Below, one piece after another: positions 19,183 to 29,667 of a DNA stretch of 64,000 bases. Both the position numbers and the translations under genes were made by a program. Origin of the DNA: Kitasatospora sp. NA04385. GTDB taxonomy: Bacteria > Actinomycetota > Actinomycetes > Streptomycetales > Streptomycetaceae. The stretch lies in assembly GCF_013364235.1 (NCBI RefSeq), contig NZ_CP054919.1:2586001-2650000 (forward strand), written 5' to 3'. Positions within the stretch are counted from its first letter, which is position 1, and each line of letters begins with the position of its first letter. Below the pieces are notes generated by a model that was not told the DNA's origin, ran no database searches, and saw only the letters and a list, made by a program, of their open reading frames with translations.

Positions 19183-19210
19183 GGCCGGGGCCCGCGCGCG
19201 GGCCCCGGCC
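19183..19210 (-). promoter_or_regulatory. Intercistronic hairpin between ngcE and ngcF
   Basis: A perfect 28-bp palindrome made of GGCCGGGGCCCGCG (19183-19196) and its complement (19197-19210) follows the ngcE stop codon by about 33 bases. Such hairpins between a binding protein and its permeases act as partial terminators or protect the upstream mRNA. Confidence 0.6.
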
Positions 19211-19242
19211 TTGCGGTGACAAGCCGTCGGCCTGCTGGGGTG

Positions 19243-20640
19243 TCAGACCTTCTTGGAGGTCGCGGCCTTGCCGCGGGAGACCCACTCCGCCGGGGAGATG
19301 CGCTTGTTGACCAGCTCGTTGGTGGCGTTCTCGACCTCGGCGTCGAACGCGGTCTGCAGGTCCTGGAAGCTGAAGTTGAAGGTGACGTCGCCGGCCGCCG
19401 TGACCGCCGCGGCCGAGGACTTGGTGCCCGGCTTGAGCGGGACGTCCGCGTTGACGCCGTCCTTCAGGACGGTGAGCGAGTTCGCGGTGGCCACGAACTT
19501 CGAGGAACCGTCCTTGGTCAGCATCATGCGCAGGAACTCGAGGCCGCCGGCCTTGTTCTTGGCCTTGCTCGGGACCATGAACGGCTCGCCGGCGCCGGCC
19601 CACAGGGCGGTGGCGGGCAGCTTGTCGTTCGGCAGCGACGGGATGGGCAGGAAGGCCATGTCGAAGTCGGCCGGGGTGGAGGCCAGCATCTCGTTCTCCA
19701 GCCAGGAGCCGGACGGGATGAAGGCGGCCTTGCCCTGGCACCAGGCGGTCTGCGACTCGGTGTGGGTCATGCCGTTGGTGCCGGGGAGGAGGAAGTCGCC
19801 CTCCATGATCTTGTTGAACGCGGTGACGCCGGCCAGCACCGCCGGGTCGTCCCAGGCCGTCGCGTCACAGGCGTTGATCTTCTTGACCAGGTCCAGGCCG
19901 CCCTGCTTGGCGATCAGGCTGAAGATGACGTAGTTCGCGTAGTAGGGGTACTTGCCCTGGTGCGCGAAGGGGGCGATGCCCGCGGCCTTGATGGTGCCGC
20001 AGAGGGTGATGAACTCGTCCCAGGTCTTCGGCGGGGTCCAGCCCTTCTCCTTGAAGAGCTTGGCGGAGTACCACAGGCCGAACACGGTGTAGACGTAGTT
20101 CAGCGAGTACATCTTGCCGTTGATGGTGCCCTGCTCGACGGTGCCGGGCAGCAGGACGTCGCGGATCTTCTTGGTCGGGTCGTCCAGGTAAGGGGCGTCC
20201 AGCAGGACCGTCAGGTCGGTCAGCTGGTCGGCGCTGACCAGGACGTCCGCCTTCATGGCCTGGGCACCGGAGTTGTCGAAGACGTCCGGCGGGCTGCCGG
20301 CGTTGAAGCGCGGCTGCAGCTTGCCGCTGATCTCCTGGGTGCCCAGGTGGGAGACGTTGGCACCGGCGTACGCCTTCTTGTAGGCGTCCTCGAAGACCTT
20401 GGCGTAGTCGTCGCCGTAGCCGCCCTTGAAGATCACGACGTCGAGCGCGTCGCTGGCCTTCACGCCGAACGGGTTCTTGTTGTCGCTGCCGAGCGTCGGG
20501 GAGGCACCCGACTTGCTGTCACTGCTGCCGGAACCGCCGGCGCAGGCCGCGAGCAGCGAGGTGCCGCCCGCCGCGAGGACGGTGATCGCGGCCGCGCGCT
20601 TGAACAGGTCGCGACGGTTGTACTCAGTTGCAGAGCCCAT
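19243..20640 (-). CDS. ngcE: N-acetylglucosamine/diacetylchitobiose-binding lipoprotein (NgcE type)
   Basis: 465-residue extracellular solute-binding protein. The N-terminus NRRDLFKRAA is a twin-arginine-type signal, and LLAACAGG is a lipobox, so it is probably a Tat-exported lipoprotein. The mature part begins after a Ser/Asp-rich linker. ALDVVIFKGGYGDDYAKVF and ISGKLQPRFNAGSPPDVFDN match NgcE as I recall it. It captures chitin breakdown products. A DasR-like site precedes it (20761-20776), and a GH18 chitinase lies upstream on the same strand. Confidence 0.88.
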   Translation of the reverse strand: MGSATEYNRRDLFKRAAAITVLAAGGTSLLAACAGGSGSSDSKSGASPTLGSDNKNPFGVKASDALDVVIFKGGYGDDYAKVFEDAYKKAYAGANVSHLGTQEISGKLQPRFNAGSPPDVFDNSGAQAMKADVLVSADQLTDLTVLLDAPYLDDPTKKIRDVLLPGTVEQGTINGKMYSLNYVYTVFGLWYSAKLFKEKGWTPPKTWDEFITLCGTIKAAGIAPFAHQGKYPYYANYVIFSLIAKQGGLDLVKKINACDATAWDDPAVLAGVTAFNKIMEGDFLLPGTNGMTHTESQTAWCQGKAAFIPSGSWLENEMLASTPADFDMAFLPIPSLPNDKLPATALWAGAGEPFMVPSKAKNKAGGLEFLRMMLTKDGSSKFVATANSLTVLKDGVNADVPLKPGTKSSAAAVTAAGDVTFNFSFQDLQTAFDAEVENATNELVNKRISPAEWVSRGKAATSKKV

Positions 20641-20760
20641 GAGTGCCCTAACCCCTCAGTTCCAGAAGAAGTGGACCTGAGCTGACGAAGCGTCAACTCC
20701 CGTGGCCCGGAAGGTGCCCAGCGGCGAAGGTGCCGGTCAGAGGCGGTGTGATGATGCTGC

Positions 20761-20776
20761 AAAGGTATAGTCCACT
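20761..20776. promoter_or_regulatory. DasR-responsive-element-like site before ngcE
   Basis: AAAGGTATAGTCCACT matches 12 of 16 positions of the dre consensus (ACTGGTCTAGACCACT, recalled). It is about 120 bases before the ngcE start. DasR represses chitin and N-acetylglucosamine genes until aminosugar phosphates bind it. Confidence 0.6.
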
Positions 20777-20943
20777 GTTCACCCAGCGGCAATAGTCAGC
20801 GGGTCCGATAACAAACCTGACGGTCGAACCGTTGTCCGCGATGCAGCATGTGCAATGTGCAGGAACCCTGCTTATTGCGTGTCCGCGCCAGGCATGGACC
20901 GAAATCTAGCGCGAACGTGTTCGTTTGGACATAGAAACGCGCA

Positions 20944-20983
20944 GCTTCGCGCATCATGGTCATCGAACCGTGATGCGCGAAGC
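20944..20983 (-). terminator. Terminator after the chitinase gene
   Basis: GCTTCGCGCATCA (20944-20956) pairs perfectly with TGATGCGCGAAGC (20971-20983), with a 14-nt loop, about 28 bases past the chitinase stop. The rest of the 371-base gap (20641-21011) holds the ngcE promoter region and no gene. Confidence 0.7.
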
Positions 20984-21011
20984 CGCGCGCGGTACTGCGG
21001 CCGACCCGGGG

Positions 21012-22343
<1,332 letters not shown>

Positions 22344-22370
22344 TCCGTGAATCTCTCCGATTCAGCGTCA

Positions 22371-22410
22371 ATTGGTATGGACCATGTGCTGTGGAGAGGT
22401 TTAGTCCACC
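22371..22410. promoter_or_regulatory. Two direct dre-like repeats in the chitinase promoter
   Basis: ATTGGTATGGACCATG (22371-22386) and AGAGGTTTAGTCCACC (22395-22410) each match 11 of 16 positions of the DasR element, in the same orientation and 24 bases apart. Streptomyces chitinase promoters are known for paired 12-bp direct repeats at this place. Confidence 0.6.
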
Positions 22411-22459
22411 CGGCGGTGCCCGCACAAGGGGAACGGCAGGATCCGTGCCGGGGAACGGC

Positions 22460-22497
22460 GAGGGCCGCACCGCCCCTCACGGGACGGTGCGGCCCTC
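22460..22497 (-). terminator. Terminator after acnA
   Basis: A 13-bp perfect stem (GAGGGCCGCACCG, 22460-22472, with 22485-22497), 12-nt loop, 14 bases past the acnA stop codon. Confidence 0.7.
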
Positions 22498-22510
22498 ACC
22501 CGGTGCCCGG

Positions 22511-25156
<2,646 letters not shown>

Positions 25157-25185
25157 GACTGACTCCTTCTTGGTCCACCCGGTGA

Positions 25186-25204
25186 TAAGGTAAGCCTCAG
25201 CTAA
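25186..25204. promoter_or_regulatory. Iron-box-like site before acnA (DmdR/IdeR type)
   Basis: TAAGGTAAGCCTCAGCTAA fits 17 of 19 positions of the degenerate DtxR-family box TWAGGTWAGSCTWACCTWA. A second overlapping half (GCTAACCTGA) extends it. It is 30-48 bases before the start codon. Iron control of aconitase would be sensible because the enzyme needs an iron-sulphur cluster. Confidence 0.5.
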
Positions 25205-25259
25205 CCTGACTGCCGCCGCTTACCGAGCCGATGATGGAAGGCCTGCGCCTCTCGACAAG

Positions 25260-25312
25260 TATCTTGACGTCAAGATAAAGCGTAACGCGGAATGTATCTC
25301 GATGTCGAGATA
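25260..25312. promoter_or_regulatory. Pair of 18-bp palindromes, candidate regulator sites
   Basis: TATCTTGACGTCAAGATA (25260-25277) is a perfect palindrome. TATCTCGATGTCGAGATA (25295-25312) is palindromic apart from the two central bases. Their centres are 35 bases apart, and both share TATCTYGA and TCRAGATA arms. They are 104-156 bases before the acnA start and upstream of the sigma factor gene on the other strand. The form suits a dimeric regulator such as the MarR family. Confidence 0.6.
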
Positions 25313-25601
25313 AACCATAGTGCATGGGCTCCACCCGCACTCCACCGGCTCGTCCCGCCGCGTCGCCGCGTCGCCGCGGCCTTCCCACCAGGGTGCACCT
25401 CCCCGCCCCCGCGAGCACCCGAACGGGCCGCGGCCGGAGCGGGCGGCCCGCGCCGTGCACCGGCCGCGGGCCGGTTGTAACGGAACCGGCCGGCCCGCGC
25501 GTCCTGTCCTTCGGGTAGGTGTCGGTAGGCGCCGGGTAGGTGTCGGTAGGCGCCGGGCGGGTGTGACGGGGCCGGGACGGCGGACGACGACGGGGGCGCG
25601 G
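25313..25601. other. Intergenic region before the sigma factor gene
   Basis: GC-rich sequence without a convincing gene: a short frame from 25324 (64 codons) is arginine/proline-rich and lacks a ribosome binding site. A 21-bp tandem repeat sits at 25512-25553, just before the sigma gene. Confidence 0.4.
25512..25553 (+). repeat. Two tandem 21-bp repeats
   Basis: Two identical 21-base units (25512-25532, 25533-25553) beginning CGGGTAGGTG are followed by a degenerate partial third. They lie 50-90 bases upstream of the sigma factor start. Confidence 0.8.
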
Positions 25602-26123
25602 ATGGCGGTGGGACGGCGCAGGGCGGCCGAGGAGCGGCGCGAGTTCGAGGAGTTCGCGCACACCCGGGGCGCCGCGCTGTTCCGCACCGCGCTGCTGCTG
25701 TGCGGCGACTGGCACCTCGCCGAGGACCTCACCCAGACCGCCCTCGCCCGGATCTACGCCTCCTGGAACCGGGTGAAGCACGCCGAGAGCCCCGCCGCGT
25801 ACGCCCGCACCGTGCTGGTCCGCTGCTACCTCTCGCACCGCAGGCTCCGCCGCAGCACCGAACTGCCGGTGCTGGACAGCGTCCCCGAGCAGGCCGCCCC
25901 CGACCACGACCCCGCGCTGCGGGTCGCCCTGCTCGCCGCGCTCGCCGAACTGCCGCCCAAGGACCGGGCCGTGCTCGTGCTGCGCTACTGGGAGGACCGG
26001 AGCGTCGACGAGACCGCCGCCGAACTCCAGCTCTCCCCCGGCACCGTCCGGGTCCGCGCCCTGCGCGCGCTGACCAGACTGCGCCGCCAGCTCGCCCCGC
26101 ACCTGGACAGCCTGGTGCCGTGA
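25602..26123 (+). CDS. SigE-like group 4 (ECF-type) sigma factor
   Basis: 173 residues from ATG 25602. Region 2 is FRTALLLCGDWHLAEDLTQTALARIYASWNRV (about residues 28-60, quoted in part: LAEDLTQTALARIYASW), and region 4 is LPPKDRAVLVLRYWEDRSVDETA followed by an HTH SPGTVRVRALRALTRLR. This is the streptomycete SigE/SigE70 family layout, a short sigma with regions 2 and 4 only. The next gene encodes a single-pass membrane protein that may hold it at the membrane, but that gene is frameshifted in this sequence. Confidence 0.88.
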   Translation: MAVGRRRAAEERREFEEFAHTRGAALFRTALLLCGDWHLAEDLTQTALARIYASWNRVKHAESPAAYARTVLVRCYLSHRRLRRSTELPVLDSVPEQAAPDHDPALRVALLAALAELPPKDRAVLVLRYWEDRSVDETAAELQLSPGTVRVRALRALTRLRRQLAPHLDSLVP

Positions 26124-26260
26124 CCGACCGCCCGCCCGGTGCCGCTGCCCGGCCCTGCCCCTCTCCTTGCCCCCGCCCTTTCCCCTGCTCCCGCCCCTCT
26201 CCCTGTCCCTCCGCACCGTCCCGCGTCCGTGGCGGCCGTCAGAAAGCGAGATACCTCCCG

Positions 26261-27174
26261 ATGCCCGAGCAGGAGCTCAGCGACGTCTTCGTGCGGGCGG
26301 TCGGCGACAGCGTGCCCGACCTCGGCCTGCTGGTCGCCGGGGCCACCGCCGAGGGGCGGAGCATCCGGGTGCGGCGGCGGCTCGCGTTCACCGGGGCGGT
26401 CGCCGCCGTCGCCGTGCTGGCCGTCGGCGGCGGGCTGCTGCTGCGCCCCGCCCGCCCCCGCCCGCCGTGTCGGCCGCCGTGTCGGCCGCCGCCCCCGGGG
26501 CGGGCCCCGGCGTCGCGTCGGCCACCCTCCCGCCCGCCCCGGACCGGGACCTCGTGCTCGACACCGTGGAGAAGTTCGCCCCGGCGGACCTGCCCAGGGG
26601 CACGTGGGAGGTCGACGGCGCGGACACCCGGGGCAGGCCGGGGGGCGCGCCCGAGGTCTCGGTCCTGATCCGGTTCCGCGACGCCTCCGGGGCGGACGCC
26701 GGAACGGTCGAGGTGCTCGCCCAACGCGCCCCCGGGTCCCTGGGGCTGGCGCGCACGGAATGCGGCGAGGGGCCGACCGCGGGCGGCTGCGAGCTCAGCG
26801 GGGACAAGGACTTCGACACCGTGGCGGTCGCCCGCCCCGCCGAGGCCGACCGCCCGGTCAGCTACCGGGCGGACCTGCTGGACCACGACGGACTGCGGAT
26901 CGTCGTGACGTGCACGGGGCGGGCGGGCGGCGTCCCGCCGCTGGAGCAGACCGACGTCGGCAAACTCGCGGTGGTCCTGCGCCAGAACCTCTTCCGCTCC
27001 GAGGACCCGGCCGAGGTGCTCGCCCGGAAGGAGGCCGCCGCGAACGCCGAGTCCCCGCCCGCGTCCCCCGAACCCACCCTCACCCGGCCGGCGGGCGGCA
27101 CCGCCGGTGCCGGTGCCGGCGGTACTGACGGCTCCGGCGGTTCCGGCGGCGCCTGGAACGGCTCGGGCCGGTAG
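26261..27174 (+). pseudogene. Anti-sigma-like membrane protein, frameshifted
   Basis: The first 66 or so codons (ATG 26261, MPEQELSDVFVRAVGDS) encode an N-terminal cytoplasmic part and one membrane helix (LAFTGAVAAVAVLAVGGGLLL). Around 26448-26475, in a C/G-rich run, the coding signal moves to the frame one base back and continues as AVSAAVSAAAPGAGPG to the stop at 27174 with an extracellular domain containing two to three cysteines. Without correction the first frame runs on into arginine/serine-rich nonsense and stops at 26668. One missing base would restore a protein of about 304 residues. It may be a sequencing error in the GC tract or a true null mutation. The layout matches the partner of the second sigma factor near 60 kb. 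Confidence 0.75.
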
Positions 27175-27226
27175 CGGGCGGACCCCGGTGGCGGGGCGGT
27201 GGAGGCGGGCGGGCTACCGTGGGCGG

Positions 27227-27631
27227 GTGATCGTGGTGGACGCTTCCGCAGTGGTGCTGTCGCTCTCCGACCGGGGGCCCCGGGGCGACGCCGCCCGGGC
27301 CGCGCTGGCCGCCGACCCCGAGTGGGTGGCGCCCGAGCACGTGGTGATCGAGGTGATGCAGTCGCTGCGCGGCCTGTACCTCGCCAAGCAGCTGACGGCC
27401 GACGAGGTCGCCGAACTCACCCTCCGACTGCCGGAGTTGGCCATCCGCAAGGTGGAGGTCGCCCCGCTGCTCGGCCGGATCTGGGAGCTCAAGGACAACC
27501 TGACCCCGGACGACGCCGCCTACGTCGCGGTCGCCGAGCGCTACGGCGCCCCGCTGGTCACCGCCGACCTGCGCCTGATGCGCGCCAGCGGGCCGCGCTG
27601 CGAGATCCGCGGCATCACGGCGACGGGCTGA
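27227..27631 (+). CDS. PIN-domain protein, VapC-like
   Basis: 134 residues from GTG 27227 (start VIVVDASAVV). The acidic PIN residues are visible: Asp5 in VVDASA, a glutamate in HVVIEVMQSLRG, and the later pair in LTPDDAAYVAVAERYGAPLVTADLRL. VapC toxins of this fold cut tRNA or rRNA. Normally a VapB antitoxin overlaps just upstream; here the gene upstream encodes the anti-sigma-like protein and no antitoxin is visible within 300 bases on either side. It may be a solitary nuclease or be controlled in trans. Confidence 0.85.
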   Translation: MIVVDASAVVLSLSDRGPRGDAARAALAADPEWVAPEHVVIEVMQSLRGLYLAKQLTADEVAELTLRLPELAIRKVEVAPLLGRIWELKDNLTPDDAAYVAVAERYGAPLVTADLRLMRASGPRCEIRGITATG

Positions 27632-27825
27632 CCCGCACCGCACGGGCCGGCGTCGCACGGACCAGCGCCGCGTCGCCACCGGTCGGGGGCGCCGGGCCGG
27701 ACGCCGTTCGAACCCGGTTCCCGTACGGGTGACTGCGGGCGGCGGTGCGGCACGGCGGCGTGCGCGGCGGTGCGGGGGCGGCCACCGTGTCGGGTGTTCC
27801 CTGACGGTCCGTCGGAAGGTCCGCG

Positions 27826-28380
27826 ATGCCCCTGTCCTCCGCTGCCGGTGCGCTGATGGTGCCGCTCGCCCTGCTGCCGATCGGCCCGCCCGGCGCCCAG
27901 GGCCCGGCGGGTCCCGCCGGGCCGACCGCTCCGAAGGCCGGCCCGGTGGTGGACGCCCGGTTCGACCGGGCGGACGGCTTCGTCCCGGCGCGGGCGATCA
28001 CCCACGCGCCCGACCTGGTGCCGTACGGCTCGCAGGTGCGGGTCACGGTCGGCCGGGCGGCCGGGCGCACCTCCGTCACGGTGGAACTCGCCGGGGTGGC
28101 CGACCGGCACGAGTTCCCGGCGCACGTGCACACCGGGCGCTGCGGCTCCGACCCGGCGTCCTCCGGTCCGCACTACCAGCAGGTGGCGGGGGCGGACGCG
28201 GCCGACAACGAGGTGCGGATGACGGTGCGCACCGGCCCGGACGGGACCGGGTCCGCCTCGGCGACCGTCCCCTGGGAGTTCCGGCCCGGCGAGGCGCACT
28301 CGCTGGTGCTGCACGCGGGCACCCCCGCCGGACCGCACGCCGCGGCCGACCGGGCGGCCTGCGTGGACGTCGACTTCTGA
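27826..28380 (+). CDS. Secreted Cu/Zn superoxide dismutase-like protein
   Basis: 184 residues. A short hydrophobic leader (AAGALMVPLALLPIG) is followed by a collagen-like GPPGAQGPAGPAGP stretch, then a beta-rich domain. FPAHVHTGRCG, GPHYQQ and the C-terminal CVDVDF match the pattern of bacterial Cu/Zn-SOD-like proteins with histidine ligands and a disulphide. Several canonical zinc-loop histidines are not obvious, so dismutase activity is uncertain and it could be a metal-binding relative. It stands alone between the PIN gene and argF. Confidence 0.75.
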   Translation: MPLSSAAGALMVPLALLPIGPPGAQGPAGPAGPTAPKAGPVVDARFDRADGFVPARAITHAPDLVPYGSQVRVTVGRAAGRTSVTVELAGVADRHEFPAHVHTGRCGSDPASSGPHYQQVAGADAADNEVRMTVRTGPDGTGSASATVPWEFRPGEAHSLVLHAGTPAGPHAAADRAACVDVDF

Positions 28381-28433
28381 GACCCGCCGGAGCCGTCCGA
28401 CCCGGGCACCCGGGCTCCCGGGCACCTGGACGT

Positions 28434-28481
28434 CCGAACGCCCGGACGCCCGCCGGGCTGGTGCGTCCGGCGGGCGTTCGG
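28434..28481 (-). terminator. Terminator after argF and the SOD-like gene
   Basis: An 11-bp stem ACGCCCGCCGG (28446-28456) with its complement (28467-28477) is nested in repeats of CGAACGCCCG and CGGGCGTTCG. It lies between the two convergent genes. Confidence 0.55.
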
Positions 28482-28515
28482 GGGAGCGGGCGTTCGGGTG
28501 GAGCGGGTGCGGCGG

Positions 28516-29517
28516 TCAGGACCCGAGGGTCGCCACCATCACCGCCTTGATGGTGTGCAGCCGGTTCTCGGCCTGGTCGAAGACCACCGAGTGCGCGGAC
28601 TCGAACAGCTCGTCGGTGCACTCCAGCTCCGACATGCCGGTGAGCTCGAACATCTGCCGGCCGACCTCGGTGCCGAGGTCGTGGAACGCGGGCAGGCAGT
28701 GCAGGAACTTGACCGCCGGGTTTCCGGTGGCGCGCACCGTGTCCATCGAGACCTGGTAGGGCTTGAGCAGCGCGATCCGCTCGGCCCAGACCTCCTTGGG
28801 CTCACCCATCGACACCCAGACGTCGGTGTAGAGGAAGTCGGCCCCGGCCACACCGGCCGCCACGTCCTCGGTGAGGGTGATCCGGGCGCCGCTGGTCTCG
28901 GCCAGCGCGTCGGCGGCCTTGCGGATCTCCTCGCCGGGCCAGAGCGAGGCCGGGGCGACGATCCGGATGTCCATGCCCAGCAGCGCGCCGGTGACCAGCA
29001 CCGAGTTGCCCATGTTGAAGCGGGCGTCACCGAGGTAGACCAGGGTGGTCTGGTTCAGCGGCTTGGTGGAGTGCTCCTGGATGGTGAGCACGTCGGCCAG
29101 CAGTTGGGTGGGGTGCCACTCGTCGGTCAGGCCGTTCCAGACCGGGACGCCCGCGTGCGCGGCCAGTTCCTCGACGATCTCCTGGCCGTCGCCGCGGTAC
29201 TCGATGCCGTCGAACATCCGGCCCAGCACCCGCGCGGTGTCCTTGATCGACTCCTTGTGCCCCATCTGCGACCCGGCCGGGTCCAGGTAGGTGGTGGTGG
29301 CGCCCTGGTCGTGGGCGGCCACCTCGAAGGCGCAGCGGGTGCGGGTGGAGGTCTTGGCGAAGATCAGCGCGATGTTCTTGCCGCGCAGCCGGGGCTGCTC
29401 GGTGCCCGCGTACTTGGCGGCCTTCAGCTGGGCCGCCAGGTCGACCAGGTGGCGGAACTCCTGGGGAGTGAAGTCGAGCTCCTTGAGGAAGTGCCTGTTC
29501 CGGAGATTGAACGCCAT
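28516..29517 (-). CDS. argF: Ornithine carbamoyltransferase
   Basis: Makes citrulline from ornithine and carbamoyl phosphate. 333 residues. The carbamoyl phosphate motif STRTR is at 57-61, [11 protein letters not shown] and [10 protein letters not shown] complete the active site. The N-terminus [20 protein letters not shown] is more like the catabolic (ArcB) branch than the short anabolic enzymes, although the gene stands apart from arcA or arcC. A possible ARG box overlaps the region 50-70 bases upstream, which favours control by ArgR. Confidence 0.95.
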   Translation of the reverse strand: MAFNLRNRHFLKELDFTPQEFRHLVDLAAQLKAAKYAGTEQPRLRGKNIALIFAKTSTRTRCAFEVAAHDQGATTTYLDPAGSQMGHKESIKDTARVLGRMFDGIEYRGDGQEIVEELAAHAGVPVWNGLTDEWHPTQLLADVLTIQEHSTKPLNQTTLVYLGDARFNMGNSVLVTGALLGMDIRIVAPASLWPGEEIRKAADALAETSGARITLTEDVAAGVAGADFLYTDVWVSMGEPKEVWAERIALLKPYQVSMDTVRATGNPAVKFLHCLPAFHDLGTEVGRQMFELTGMSELECTDELFESAHSVVFDQAENRLHTIKAVMVATLGS

Positions 29518-29547
29518 ACCGGTCTCCTGGGTCGGTCAACGGACTGA

Positions 29548-29586
29548 AGTGGGAAGTGTATACGAGGAGTCGAATATTCATGCAAC
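29548..29586. promoter_or_regulatory. Candidate ArgR operator before argF
   Basis: An A/T-rich island in otherwise GC-rich DNA contains CGAATATTCATGCAAC (29571-29586) and AGTGTATACGAGG (about 29555-29567). They resemble a pair of ARG box halves, as in other arginine genes, and lie 30-70 bases before the argF start. Confidence 0.45.
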
Positions 29587-29667
29587 ACTTCGATGGCCGG
29601 TGCCCGGCCGGGGCCACCGCGGGGATGCGGGGACCCCGGCCGTGCACCGGCCGGGCGTCGGACCCGG

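Noticed and set aside
20911..20922. CGAACGTGTTCG, resembling a LexA box
   Set aside because: The spacing between CGAAC and GTTCG is two bases instead of four, so it does not fit the actinobacterial SOS box.
25324..25518. Short open frame right after the second palindrome
   Set aside because: No ribosome binding site, and the product is Arg/Pro-rich low complexity; treated as intergenic.
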